The notes beneath the pieces were generated by a model. The model made no database searches and was not told the DNA's origin. It saw only the letters and a list, made by a program, of their open reading frames with translations. The translations under genes and the position numbers were made by a program. Of a stretch of 64,000 bases of DNA, positions 36,475 through 50,050 are shown one piece after another (within the stretch, counting starts at the first letter, position 1; each line of letters starts with the position of its first letter). This DNA comes from Hydractinia symbiolongicarpus (lineage: Eukaryota > Cnidaria > Hydrozoa > Anthoathecata > Hydractiniidae): contig NC_079883.1 in the NCBI RefSeq assembly GCF_029227915.1, forward strand, positions 992,001 to 1,056,000. The letters run 5' to 3'.

Positions 36475-36960
36475 AATACCCAGGGAGTAAACTCATTTCC
36501 AGAACGATTTTTTAAATTATCTTTTCACCACTGAAACGCATGACACTTGTAGTTTTCAAAAATGTTTTCATTTTTGATGAGACGCTGAATAAAAGATGTT
36601 TAATCGCCGGCAAACGAAAACCCGCGATTTCCCGTAAATCCCGGACTCGGCCCGTATAGTCAAAAGTATACAAAGAAAGTACCCAGGGAGTAAACTCATT
36701 TCCCGAACGATTTTTTAAATTATTTTCTCACCACTAAAACGCAAGAGACTTGTAGTTTTCAAAAATGTTTTCATTTTTGATGAGACGCTGAATAAAAGAA
36801 GTTTAATCGCCGGCAAACGAAAACCCGCGATTTCCTGTAAATTCCGGGCTTGGCCCGTATAGTCGAATGTATACAAAGAAAGTACCCTGTGAGTAAACTC
36901 ATTTCCCGAACGATTTTTTAAATTATTTTTTCACCACTAAAACGCAAGAGACTTGTAGTT
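36475..36960 (+). repeat. Displaced block, copy 1 of 3 (others near 46420 and 51090)
   Basis: GTATAAAAAGAAAATACCC is followed by CGCATGACAC, GCTGAATAAAAGATG, AAGTACCCAGGG, ATTTTCTCACC with CGCAAGAGAC, and TTCCTGTAAATTCCGGGC. The series recurs from about 46418 (roughly 49 monomers away) and 51087. The ATTTTCTCACC form is one of the markers of the 36.5-53 kb part of the array. Confidence 0.78.
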
Positions 36961-37754
36961 TTCAAAAATGTTTTCATTTTTGATGTGACGCTGAATAAAA
37001 GAAGTTTAATCGCCGGCAAACGAAAACCCGGGATTTCCCGTAAATCCCGGACTCGGCCCGTATAGTCAAAAGTATACAAAGAAAATACCCACGTAGTAAA
37101 CTCATTTCCAGAACGATTTTTTAAATTATTTTCTCACCACTAAAACGCATGAGACTTGTAGTTTTCAAAAATGTTTTCATTTTTGATGAGCCGCTGAATA
37201 AAAGAAGTTTAATCGCCGGCAAACGAAAACCCGCAATTTCCCGTAAATCCCGTGCTTGGCTCGTATAGTCGAGTATATACAAAGAAAGTACCCTGTGAGT
37301 AAAGTCCTTTCCAGAACGATTTTTTATATTATCTTTTCACCACTAAAACGCATGAGACTTGTAGTTTTCAAAAATGTTTTCATTTTTGATGAGACGCGAA
37401 ATAAAAGAAGTTTAATCGCCGGCAAACGAAAACCTGCAATTTCCCGTAAATCCCGTGCTTGGCCCGTATAGTTAAAAGTATACAAAGAAAATGCCCAGGG
37501 AGTAAACTCATTTCCCGAACGATATTTTAAATTATTTTTCACCACTAAAACGCACGAGACTTGTAGTTTTCAAAAATGTTTTCATTTTTGATGAGACGCT
37601 GAATAAAAGAAGTTTAATCGCCGGCAAACGAAAACCCGCGATTTCCCGTAAATCCCGTGCTTGGCCCGTATAGTCGAGTATATACAAAGAAAGTATCCTG
37701 TGAGTAAACTCATTTCCAAAACGATTTTTTAAATTATCTTTTCACCACTAAAAC

Positions 37755-40700
37755 GCATGGGACTTGTAGTTTTCAAAAATGTTTTTATTTTTGATGACAC
37801 GCTGAATAGAAGAAGTTTAATCGCCGGCAAACGAAAACCCGCGAATTCCCGTAAATCCCGGACTCGGCCCGTATAGTCAAAAGTATAAAAAGAAAATACC
37901 CAGGGAGTAAACTCATTTCCCGAACGATTTTTTAAATTTTTTTTTCACCACTAAAACGCAAGAGACTTGTAGTTTTCAAAAATGTTTTCATTTTTGATGA
38001 GACGCTGAATAAGAGAAGTTTAATCGCCGGCAAACGAAAACCCGGGATTTCCCGTAAATCCCGGACTCGGCCCGTATAGTCAAAAGTATACAAAGAAAAT
38101 ACCCAGGTAGTAAACTCATTTCCAGAACGATTTTTTAATTTATTTTCTCACCCCTAAAACGCATGAGACTTGTAGTTTTCAAAAATGTTTTCATTTTTGA
38201 TGAGACGCTGAATAAAAGAAGTTTAATCGCCGGCAAACGAAAACCCGCAATTTCCCGTAAATCCCGTGCTTGGCTCGTATAGTCGAGTATATACAAAGAA
38301 AGTACCCTGTGAGTAAAGTCCTTTCCAGAACGATTTTTTATATTGTCTTTTCACCACTAAAACGCATGAGACTTGTAGTTTTCAAAAATGTTTTCATTTT
38401 TGATGAGACGCGAAATAAAAGAAGTTTAATCGCCGGCAAACGAAAACCCGCGATTTCCCGTAAATCCCGGGCTTGGCCCGTATATTCGAATGTATACAAA
38501 AAAGTACCCTGTGAGTAAACTCATTTCCCGAACGATTTTTTAAATTATTTTTTCACCACTAAAACGCATGAGACTTGTAGTTTTCAAAAATGTTTTCATT
38601 TTTGATGAGACGCTGAATGAAAGAAGTTTAATCGCCGGCAAACGAAAACCCGCCATTTCCCGTAAATCCCGTGCTTGGCTCGTATAGTCGAGTATATACA
38701 AAGAAAGTACCCTGTGAGTAAAGTCCTTTCCAGAACGATTTTTTATATTATCTTTTCACCACTAAAACGCATGAGACTTGTAGTTTTCAAAAATTTTTTC
38801 ATTTTTGATGAGACGCGAAATAAAAGAAGTTTAATCGCCGGCAAACGAAAACCCGCGATTTCCCGTAAATCCAGGGCTTGGCCCGTATAGTCAAATGTAT
38901 ACAAAGAAAATACCCAGGTAGTAAACTCATTTCCAGAACGATTTTTTAAATTATTTTCTCACCACTAAAACGCATGAGACTTGTAGTTTTCAAAAATGAT
39001 TTCATTTTTGATGAGCCGCTGAATAAAAGAAGTTTAATCGCCGGCAAACGAAAACCCGCAATTTCCCGTAAATCCCGTGCTTGGCTCGTATAGTCGAGTA
39101 TATACAAAGAAAGTACCCTGTGAGTAAAGTCCTTTCCAGAACGATTTTTTATATTATCTTTTCACCACTAAAACGCATGAGACTTGTAGTTTTCAAAAAT
39201 GTTTTCATTTTTGATGAGACGCGAAATAAAAGAAGTTTAATCGCCGGCAAACGAAAACCCGCGATTTCCCGTAAATCCAGGGCTTGGCCCGTATAGTCGA
39301 ATGTATACAAAGAAAGTACCCTGTGAGTAAATTCATTTCCCGAACGATTTTTTAAATTATTTTTTCACCACTAAAACGCATGGGACTTGTAGTTTTCAAA
39401 AATGTTTTTATTTTTGATGACACGCTGAATAGAAGAAGTTTAATCGCCGGCAAACGAAAACCCGCGAATTCCCGTAAATCCCGGACTCGGCCCGTATAGT
39501 CAAAAGTATAAAAAGAAAATACCCAGGGAGTAAACTCATTTCCCGAACGATTTTTTAAATTTTTTTTTCACCACTAAAACGCAAGAGACTTGTAGTTTTC
39601 AAAAATGTTTTCATTTTTGATGAGACGCTGAATAAGAGAAGTTTAATCGCCGGCAAACGAAAACCCGGGATTTCCCGTAAATCCCGGACTCGGCCCGTAT
39701 AGTCAAAAGTATACAAAGAAAATACCCAGGTAGTAAACTCATTTCCAGAACGATTTTTTAATTTATTTTCTCACCCCTAAAACGCATGAGACTTGTAGTT
39801 TTCAAAAATGTTTTCATTTTTGATGAGACGCTGAATAAAAGAAGTTTAATCGCCGGCAAACGAAAACCCGCAATTTCCCGTAAATCCCGTGCTTGGCTCG
39901 TATAGTCGAGTATATACAAAGAAAGTACCCTGTGAGTAAAGTCCTTTCCAGAACGATTTTTTATATTGTCTTTTCACCACTAAAACGCATGAGACTTGTA
40001 GTTTTCAAAAATGTTTTCATTTTTGATGAGACGCGAAATAAAAGAAGTTTAATCGCCGGCAAACGAAAACCCGCGATTTCCCGTAAATCCCGGGCTTGGC
40101 CCGTATATTCGAATGTATACAAAAAAGTACCCTGTGAGTAAACTCATTTCCCGAACGATTTTTTAAATTATTTTTTCACCACTAAAACGCATGAGACTTG
40201 TAGTTTTCAAAAATGTTTTCATTTTTGATGAGACGCTGAATGAAAGAAGTTTAATCGCCGGCAAACGAAAACCCGCCATTTCCCGTAAATCCCGTGCTTG
40301 GCTCGTATAGTCGAGTATATACAAAGAAAGTACCCTGTGAGTAAAGTCCTTTCCAGAACGATTTTTTATATTATCTTTTCACCACTAAAACGCATGAGAC
40401 TTGTAGTTTTCAAAAATTTTTTCATTTTTGATGAGACGCGAAATAAAAGAAGTTTAATCGCCGGCAAACGAAAACCCGCGATTTCCCGTAAATCCAGGGC
40501 TTGGCCCGTATAGTCAAATGTATACAAAGAAAATACCCAGGTAGTAAACTCATTTCCAGAACGATTTTTTAAATTATTTTCTCACCACTAAAACGCATGA
40601 GACTTGTAGTTTTCAAAAATGATTTCATTTTTGATGAGCCGCTGAATAAAAGAAGTTTAATCGCCGGCAAACGAAAACCCGCAATTTCCCGTAAATCCCG

Positions 40701-42190
40701 TGCTTGGCTCGTATAGTCGAGTATATACAAAGAAAGTACCCTGTGAGTAAAGTCCTTTCCAGAACGATTTTTTATATTATCTTTTCACCACTAAAACGCA
40801 TGAGACTTGTAGTTTTCAAAAATGTTTTCATTTTTGATGAGACGCGAAATAAAAGAAGTTTAATCGCCGGCAAACGAAAACCCGCGATTTCCCGTAAATC
40901 CAGGGCTTGGCCCGTATAGTCGAATGTATACAAAGAAAGTACCCTGTGAGTAAATTCATTTCCCGAACGATTTTTTAAATTATTTTTTCACCACTAAAAC
41001 GCATGAGACTTGTAGTTTTCAAAAATGTTTTCATTTTGGATGAGACGCTGAATAAAAGAAGTTTAATCGCCGGCAAACGAAAACCCGCGATTTCCTGTAA
41101 ATTCGGGCTTGGCCCGTATAGTCGAATGAATACAAAGAAAGTACCCTGTGAGTAAACTCATTTCCCGAACGATTTTTTAAATTATTTTTTCACCACTAAA
41201 ACGCAAGAGACTTGTAGTTTTCAAAAATGTTTTCATTTTTGATGAGACGCTGAATAAGAGAAGTTTAATCGCCGGCAAACGAAAACCCGGGATTTCCCGT
41301 AAATCCCGGACTCGGCCCGTATAGTCAAAAGTATACAAAGAAAATACCCAGGTAGTAAACTCATTTCCAGAACGATTTTTTAAATTATTTTCTCACCCCT
41401 AAAACGCATGAGACTTGTAGTTTTCAAAAATGTTTTCATTTTTGATGAGACGCTGAATAAAAGAAGTTTAATCGCCGGCAAACGAAAACCCGCAATTTCC
41501 CGTAAATCCCGTGCTTGGCTCGTATAGTCGAGTATATACAAAGAAAGTACCCTGTGAGTAAAGTCCTTTCCAGAACGATTTTTTATATTGTCTTTTCACC
41601 ACTAAAACGCATGAGACTTGTAGTTTTCAAAAATGTTTTCATTTTTGATGAGACGCGAAATAAAAGAAGTTTAATCGCCGGCAAACGAAAACCCGCGATT
41701 TCCCGTAAATCCCGGGCTTGGCCCGTATATTCGAATGTATACAAAAAAAGTACCCTGTGAGTAAACTCATTTCCCGAACGATTTTTTAAATTATTTTTTC
41801 ACCACTAAAACGCATGAGACTAGTAGTTTTCAAAAATGTTTTCATTTTTGATGAGACGCTGAATGAAAGAAGTTTAATCGCCGGCAAACGAAAACCCGCC
41901 ATTTCCCGTAAATCCCGTGCTTGGCTCGTATAGTCGAGTATATACAAAGAAAGTACCCTGTGAGTAAAGTCCTTTCCAGAACGATTTTTTATATTATCTT
42001 TTCACCACTAAAACGCATGAGACTTGTAGTTTTCAAAAATGTTTTCATTTTTGATGAGACGCGAAATAAAAGAAGTTTAATCGCCGGCAAACGAAAACCC
42101 GCGATTTCCCGTAAATCCAGGGCTTGGCCCGTATAGTCGAATGTATACAAAGAAAGTACCCTGTGAGTAAATTCATTTCCCGAACGATCT
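37755..42190 (+). repeat. 8-monomer HOR of about 1,623 bp, two full copies and a partial third
   Basis: 37755-39377 and 39378-41000 look almost or fully identical. Copy 3 starts with a different monomer (TTTTGGATGAGAC near 41036) and rejoins from about 41210 at an offset of 1,622 bp. Markers present in copies 1 and 2 are GATGACACGCTGAATAGAAG, GCTGAATAAGAG, CACCCCTAAAAC, GGCTCGTATAG monomers with ATATTGTC, GTATATTCGAATG with a 1-bp loss in ACAAAAAAGTACC, CCCGCCATTTCCC, AAAATTTTTTCATT and GATGAGCCGCTG. Copy 3 lacks the last two and its GTATATTCG monomer has one extra A. This is among the youngest amplifications in the window. Confidence 0.9.
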
Positions 42191-45175
42191 TTTAAATTAT
42201 TTTTTCACCACTAAAACGCATGAGACTTGTAGTTTTCAAAAATGTTTTCATTTTTGATGAGACGCTGAATGAAAGAAGTTTAATCGCCGGCAAACGAAAA
42301 CCCGCCATTTCCCGTAAATCCCGTGCTTGGCCCGTATAGTCGAGTATATACAAAGAAAGTACCCTGTGAGTAAACTCATTTCCAGAACGATTTTTTAAAT
42401 TATCTTTTCACCACTAAAACGCATGAGACTTGTAGTCTTCAAAAATGTTTTCATTTTTGATGAGACGCGGAATAAAAGAAGTTTAATCGCCGGCAAACGA
42501 AAACCCGCGATTTCCCGTAAATCCCGGTCTCGGCCCGTATAGTCAAAAGTATACAAAGAAAATACCCAGGGAGTAAACTCATTTCCCGAACGATTTTTTA
42601 AATTATTTTTTCACCACTAAAACGTATGAGACTCGTAGTTTTCAAAAATGTTTTCATTTTTGATGAGACGCTGAATAAATGATGTTTAATTGCCGGCAAA
42701 CGAAAACCCGCGATTTCCCGTAAATCCCGGATTCGGCCCGTATAGTCGAATGTATACAAAGAAAGTACCCTGTGAGTAAACTCATTTCCCGAACGCTTTT
42801 TTAAATTACTTTTTCACCACTAAAATGCATAAGACTTGTAGTTTTTCAAAAATGTTTTCATTTTTGATGAGACGCTGAATAAAAGAAGTTTAATCTCCGG
42901 CAAACGAAAACCCGCGATTTCCCGTAAATCCCGTGCTTGGCCAGTATAGTCGAGTATATACAAAGAAAGTACCCTGTGAGTAAACTCATTTCCAGAACGA
43001 TTTTTTAAATTATCTTTTCACCACTAAAACGCATGAGACTTGTAGTTTTCAAAAATGTTTTCATTTTTGATGAGACGCGGAATAAAAGAAGTTTAATCGC
43101 CGGCAAACGAAAACCTGCGATTTCCCGTAAATCCTGTGCTTGGCCCGTATAGTCGAGTATATACAAAGAAAGTATCCTGTGAGTAAACTCATTTCCAGAA
43201 CGATTTTTTAAATTATCTTTTCACCACTAAAACGCATGAGACTTGCAGTTTTCAAAAATGTTTTCATTTTTGATGAGACGCTGAATAAAAGAAGTTTAAT
43301 CACCGGCAAACGAAAACCCGCGGTTTCCCGTAAATCCCGTGCTTGGCCTGTATAATCGAGTATATACAAAGAAAGTATCCTGTGAGTAAACTCATTTTCA
43401 GAACGATTTTTTAAATTATCTTTTCACCACTAAAACGCATGAGACTTGCAGTTTTTAAAAGTGTTTCCATTTTTGATGAGACGCTGAATAAAAGAAGTTT
43501 AATATCCGGCAAACGAAAACCCGCGATTTCGCGTAAATCCCGGACTCGGCCCGTATAGTCAAAAGTATAAAAAGAAAATACCCAGGGAGTAAACTCATTT
43601 CCAGAACGATTTTTTAAATTATTTTTTCACCACTAAAACGCATAAGACTTGTAGTTTTTAAAAGTGTTTTCATTTTTGATGAGACGCTGAATAAAAGAAG
43701 TTTAATATCCGGCAAACGAAAACCCGCGATTTCCCGTAAATCCCGCGCTTGGCCCGTATAGTCGAATGTATACAAAGAAAGTACCCTGTGAGTAAATTCA
43801 TTTCCCGAACGATTTTTTAAATTATTTTTTCACCACTAAAACGCATGAGACTTGTAGTTTTCAAAAATGTTTTCATTTTTGATGAGACGCTGAATGAAAG
43901 AATTTTAATCGCCGGCAAACGAAAACCCGCCATTTCCCGTAAATCCCGTGCTTGGCCCGTATAGTCGAGTATATACAAAGAAAGTACCCTGTGAGTAAAC
44001 TCATTTCCAGAACGATTTTTTAAATTATCTTTTCACCACTAAAACGCATGAGACTTGTAGTCTTCAAAAATGTTTTCATTTTTGATGAGACGCGGAATAA
44101 AAGAAGTTTAATCGCCGGCAAACGAAAACCCGCGATTTCCCGTAAATCCCGGTCTCGGCCCGTATAGTCAAAAGTATACAAAGAAAATACCCAGGGAGTA
44201 AACTCATTTCCCGAACGATTTTTTAAATTATTTTTTCACCACTAAAACGTATGAGACTCGTAGTTTTCAAAAATGTTTTCATTTTTGATGAGACGCTGAA
44301 TAAATGATGTTTAATTGCCGGCAAACGAAAACCCGCGATTTCCCGTAAATCCCGGATTCGGCCCGTATAGTCGAATGTATACAAAGAAAGTACCCTGTGA
44401 GTAAACTCATTTCCCGAACGCTTTTTTAAATTACTTTTTCACCACTAAAATGCATAAGACTTGTAGTTTTTCAAAAATGTTTTCATTTTTGATGAGACGC
44501 TGAATAAAAGAAGTTTAATCTCCGGCAAACGAAAACCCGCGATTTCCCGTAAATCCCGTGCTTGGCCAGTATAGTCGAGTATATACAAAGAAAGTACCCT
44601 GTGAGTAAACTCATTTCCAGAACGATTTTTTAAATTATCTTTTCACCACTAAAACGCATGAGACTTGTAGTTTTCAAAAATGTTTTCATTTTTGATGAGA
44701 CGCGGAATAAAAGAAGTTTAATCACCGGCAAACGAAAACCCGCGGTTTCCCGTAAATCCCGTGCTTGGCCTGTATAATCGAGTATATACAAAGAAAGTAT
44801 CCTGTGAGTAAACTCATTTTCAGAACGATTTTTTAAATTATCTTTTCACCACTAAAACGCATGAGACTTGCAGTTTTTAAAAGTGTTTCCATTTTTGATG
44901 AGACGCTGAATAAAAGAAGTTTAATATCCGGCAAACGAAAACCCGCGATTTCGCGTAAATCCCGGACTCGGCCCGTATAGTCAAAAGTATAAAAAGAAAA
45001 TACCCAGGGAGTAAACTCATTTCCAGAACGATTTTTTAAATTATTTTTTCACCACTAAAACGCATAAGACTTGTAGTTTTTAAAAGTGTTTTCATTTTTG
45101 ATGAGACGCTGAATAAAAGAAGTTTAATATCCGGCAAACGAAAACCCGCGATTTCCCGTAAATCCCGCGCTTGGC
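42190..45175 (+). repeat. 8-monomer HOR, second copy shortened to 7
   Basis: Copy 1 spans about 42190-43750 and copy 2 about 43815-45175. Early markers are 1,625 bp apart: AATGCATAAGAC preceded by GAACGCTTTTTTAAATTAC, and GTAGTTTTTCAAAAATG with one extra T, at about 42838 and 44463. Later markers are 1,422 bp apart (AATCACCGG at 43299 and 44721; TTCGCGTAAATCC). Copy 2 thus lost one monomer, the one with AATCCTGTGC and ACTTGCAG. A fusion monomer near 44700 carries GCGGAATAAAAG joined to AATCACCGG. Confidence 0.85.
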
Positions 45176-45373
45176 CCGTATAGTCGAGTATATACAAAGA
45201 AAGTACCCTGTGAGTAAACTCATTTCCAGAACGATTTTTTAAATTATCTTTTCACCACTAAAACGCATGAGACTTGTAGTTTTCAAAAATGTTTTCATTT
45301 TTGATGAGACGCGGAATAAAAGATGTTTAATCGCCGGCAAACGAAAACCTGCGATTTCCCGTAAATCCTGTGC

Positions 45374-45995
45374 TTGGCCCGTATAGTCGAGTATATACAA
45401 AGAAAGTATCCTGTGAGTAAACTCATTTCCAGAACGATTTTTAAAATTATCTTTTCACCACTAAAACGCATGAGACTTGCAGTTTTCAAAAATGTTTTCA
45501 TTTTTGATGAGACGCAGAATAAAAGAAGTTTAATCGCCGGCAAACGAAAACCTGCGATTTCCCGTAAATCCTGTGCTTGGCCCGTATAGTCGAGTATATA
45601 CAAAGAAAGTATCCTGTGAGTAAACTCATTTCCAGAACGATTTTTTATATTATCTTTTCACCACTAAAAGGCATGAGACTTGCAGTTTTCAAAAATGTTT
45701 TCATTTTTGATGAGACGCTGAATAAAAGAAGTTTAATCGCCGGCAAACGAAAACCCGCGATTTCCCGTAAATCCCGTGCTTGGCCCGTATAATCGAGTAT
45801 ATACAAAGAAAGTATCCTGTGAGTAAACTCATTTCCAGAACGATTTTTCAAATTATCTTTTCACCACTAAAACGGATGAGACTTGCAGTTTTCAAAAATG
45901 TTTTCATTTTTGATGAGACACTAAATAAAAGAAGTTTAATCGCCGGCAAACGAAAACCCGCGATTTCCCGTAAATCCCGTGCTTGGCCCGTATAG
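45374..45995 (+). repeat. Three consecutive near-identical monomers
   Basis: Successive monomers at 45374, 45577 and 45780 share GAGTATATAC, AAGTATCCTG, TTTCCAGAACG and ACTTGCAG. They are more alike than typical neighbours. Small private changes are GATTTTTAAAATT, TAAAAGGCATGAG, GATTTTTCAAATT and AACGGATGAG. Two similar monomers also sit near 36040-36440. Confidence 0.75.
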
Positions 45996-46189
45996 TCAAA
46001 AGTATACAAAGAAAATGCCCAGGGAGTAAACTCATTTCCGAACGATATTTTAAATTATATTTCACCACTAAAACGCACGAGACTTGCAGTTTTCAAAAAT
46101 GTTTTCATTTTTGATGAGACGCTGAATAAAAGAAGTTTAATTGCCGGCAAACGAAAACCCGCGATTTCCCGTAAATCCCGTGCTTGGCC

Positions 46190-46930
46190 CGTATAGTCGA
46201 GTATATACAAAGAAAGTATCCTGTGAGTAAACTCATTTCCAAAACGATTTTTTAAATTATCTTTTCACCACTAAAACGCATGGGACTTGTAGTTTTCAAA
46301 AATGTTTTTATTTTTGATGACACGCTGAATAGAAGAAGTTTAATCGCCGGCAAACGAAAACCCGCGAATTCCCGTAAATCCCGGACTCGGCCCGTATAGT
46401 CAAAAGTATAAAAAGAAAATACCCAGGGAGTAAACTCATTTCCAGAACGATTTTTTAAATTATCTTTTCACCACTAAAACGCATGACACTTGTAGTTTTC
46501 AAAAATGTTTTCATTTTTGATGAGACGCTGAATAAAAGATGTTTAATCGCCGGCAAACGAAAACCCGCGATCTCCCGTAAATCCCGGACTCGGCCCGTAT
46601 AGTCAAAAGTATACAAAGAAAGTACCCAGGGAGTAAACTCATTTCCCGAACGATTTTTTAAATTATTTTCTCACCACTAAAACGCAAGAGACTTGTAGTT
46701 TTCAAAAATGTTTTCATTTTTGATGAGACGCTGAATAAAAGAAGTTTAATCGCCGGCAAACGAAAACCCGCGATTTCCTGTAAATTCCGGGCTTGGCCCG
46801 TATAGTCGAATGTATACAAAGAAAGTACCCAGTGAGTAAACTCATTTCCCGAACGATTTTTTAAATTATTTTTTCACCACTAAAACGCAAGAGACTTGTA
46901 GTTTTCAAAAATGTTTTCATTTTTGATGAG
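46190..46930 (+). repeat. Block recurring 23 monomers downstream, copy 1
   Basis: It matches about 50860-51600 at 4,669 bp (23 monomers). Markers are TTTCCAAAACG, CGCATGGGAC with GATGACACGCTGAATAGAAG, GTATAAAAAGAAAATACCC (46405 and 51074), CGCATGACAC, and ATTTTCTCACCAC with CGCAAGAGAC. Private differences include GATCTCCCG here and CACCACGAAAACGC in the other copy. Confidence 0.82.
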
Positions 46931-47369
46931 ACGCTGAATAAAAGAAGTTTAATCGCCGGCAAACGAAAACCCGGGATTTCCCGTAAATTCCGGGCTTGGC
47001 CCGTATAGTCGAATGTATACAAAGAAAGTACCCTGTGAGTAAACTCATTTCCCGAACGATTTTTTAAATTATTTTTTCACCACTAAAACGCAAGAGACTT
47101 GTAGTTTTCAAAAATGTTTTCATTTTTGATGAGACGCTGAATAAAAGAAGTTTAATCGCCGGCAAACGAAAACCCGGGAATTCCCGTAAATCCCGGACTC
47201 GGCCCGTATAGTCAAAAGTATACAAAGAAAATACCCAGGTAGTAAACTCATTTCCAGAACGATTTTTTAAATTATTTTCTCACCACTAAAACGCATGAGA
47301 CTTGTAGTTTTCAAAAATGTTTTTATTTTTGATGAGCTGCTGAATAAAAGAAGTTTAATCGCCGGCAAA

Positions 47370-50050
47370 CGAAAACCCGCAATTTCCCGTAAATCCCGTG
47401 CTTGGCTCGTATAGTCGAGTATATACAAAGAAAGTACCCTGTGAGTAAAGTCCTTTCCAGAACGATTTTTTATATTATCTTTTCACCACTAAAACGCATG
47501 AGACTTGTAGTTTTCAAAAATGTTTTCATTTTTGATGAGACGCGAAATAAAAGAAGTTTAATCGCCGGCAAACGAAAACCCGCGATTTCCCGTAAATCCA
47601 GGGCTTGGCCCGTATAGTCGAATGTATACAAAGAAAGTACCCTGTGAGTAAATTCATTTCCCGAACAATTTTTTAAATTATTTTTTCACCACTAAAACGC
47701 ATGAGACTTGTAGTTTTCAAAAATGTTTTCATTTTGGTTGACACGCTGAATAAAAGAAGTTTAATCGCCGGCAAACGAAAACCCGCGATTTCCTGTAAAT
47801 TCCGGGCTTGGCCCGTATAGTCGAATGAATACAAAGAAAGTACCCTGTGAGTAAACTCATTTCCCGAACGATTTTTTAAATTATTTTTTCACCACTAAAA
47901 CGCAAGAGACTTGTAGTTTTCAAAAATGTTTTCATTTTTGATGAGACGCTGAATAAAAGAAGTTTAATCGCCGGCAAACGAAAACCCGCGATTTCCCGTA
48001 AATCCCGGACTCGGCCCGTATAGTCAAAAGTATACAAAGAAAATACCCAGGTAGTAAACTCATTTCCAGAACGATTTTTAAATTATTTTCTCACCACTAA
48101 AACGCATGAGACTTGTAGTTTTCAAAAATGTTTTCATTTTTGATGAGACGCTGAATAAAAGAAGTTTAATCGCCGGCAAACGAAAACCCGCAATTTCCCG
48201 TAAATCCCGTGCTTGGCTCGTATAGTCGAGTATATACAAAGAAAGTACCCTGTGAGTAAAGTCCTTTCCAGAACGATTTTTTATATTGTCTTTTCACCAC
48301 TAAAACGCATGAGACTTGTAGTTTTCAAAAATGTTTTCATTTTTGATGAGACGCGAAATAAAAGAAGTTTCATCGCCGGCAAACGAAAACCTGCGATTTC
48401 CCGTAAATCCTGTGCTTGGCCCGTATAGTCGAGTATATACAAAGAAAGTATCCTGTGAGTAAACTCATTTCCAGAACGATTTTTTAAATTATCTTTTCAC
48501 CACTAAAACGCATGAGACTTGCAGTTTTCAAAAATGTTTTCATTTTTGATGAGACGCAGAATAAAAGAAGTTTAATCGCCGGCAAACGAAAACCTGCGAT
48601 TTCCCGTAAATCCTGTGCTTGGCCCGTATAGTCAAAAGTATACAAAGAAAGTACCCAGGGAGTAAACTCATTTCCCGAACGATTTTTTAAATTATTTTCT
48701 CACCACTAAAACGCAAGAGACTTGTAGTTTTCAAAAATGTTTTCATTTTTGATGAGACGCTGAATAAAAGAAGTTTAATCGCCGGCAAACGAAAACCCGC
48801 AATTTCCCGTAAATCCCGTGCTTGGCTCGTATAGTCGAGTATATACAAAGAAAGTACCCTGTGAGTAAAGTCCTTTCCAGAACGATTTTTTATATTATCT
48901 TTTCACCACTAAAACGCATGAGACTTGTAGTTTTCAAAAATGTTTTCATTTTTGATGAGACGCGAAATAAAAGAAGTTTAATCGCCGGCAAACGAAAACC
49001 CGCGATTTCCCGTAAATCCAGGGCTTGGCCCGTATAGTCGAATGTATACAAAGAAAGTACCCTGTGAGTAAATTCATTTCCCGAACGATTTTTTAAATTA
49101 TTTTTTCACCACTAAAACGCATGAGACTTGTAGTTTTCAAAAATGTTTTCATTTTGGTTGACACGCTGAATAAAAGAAGTTTAATCGCCGGCAAACGAAA
49201 ACCCGCGATTTCCTGTAAATTCCGGGCTTGGCCCGTATAGTCGAATGAATACAAAGAAAGTACCCTGTGAGTAAACTCATTTCCCGAACGATTTTTTAAA
49301 TTATTTTTTCACCACTAAAACGCAAGAGACTTGTAGTTTTCAAAAATGTTTTTATTTTTGATGAGACGCTGAATAAAAGAAGTTTAATCGCCGGCAAACG
49401 AAAACCCGGGATTTCCCGTAAATCCCGGACTCGGCCCGTATAGTCAAAAGTATACAAAGAAAATACCCAGGTAGTAAACTCATTTCCAGAACGATTTTTA
49501 AATTATTTTCTCACCACTACAAACGCATGAGACTTGTAGTTTTCAAAAATGTTTTCATTTTTGATGAGACGCTGAATAAAAGAAGTTTAATCGCCGGCAA
49601 ACGAAAACCCGCAATTTCCCGTAAATCCCGTGCTTGGCTCGTATAGTCGAGTATATACAAAGAAAGTACCCTGTGAGTAAAGTCCTTTCCAGAACGATTT
49701 TTTATATTGTCTTTTCACCACTAAAACGCATGAGACTTGTAGTTTTCAAAAATGTTTTCATTTTTGATGAGACGCGAAATAAAAGAAGTTTCATCGCCGG
49801 CAAACGAAAACCTGCGATTTCCCGTAAATCTTGTGCTTGGCCCGTATAGTCGAGTATATACAAAGAAAGTATCCTGTGAGTAAACTCATTTCCAGAACGA
49901 TTTTTTAAATTATCTTTTCACCACTAAAACGCATGAGACTTGCAGTTTTCAAAAATGTTTTCATTTTTGATGAGATGCAGAATAAAAGAAGTTTAATCGC
50001 CGGCAAACGAAAACCTGCGATTTCCCGTAAATCCTGTGCTTGGCCCGTAT
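47370..50050 (+). repeat. 7-monomer HOR (1,421 bp), two copies
   Basis: About 47370-48630 and 48790-50050 align at 1,420-1,421 bp. Paired markers are GGCTCGTATAG monomers (47404/48824 and 48215/49636), AATCCAGGGC, TTTTGGTTGACACG (about 47734 and 49154), GTCGAATGAATAC, GATTTTTAAATT with one T missing, ATATTGTC, AAGTTTCATCGCC and GACGCAGAATAAAAG. Copy 2 has CACTACAAACGC with an inserted base and GAGATGCAG. Confidence 0.87.
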
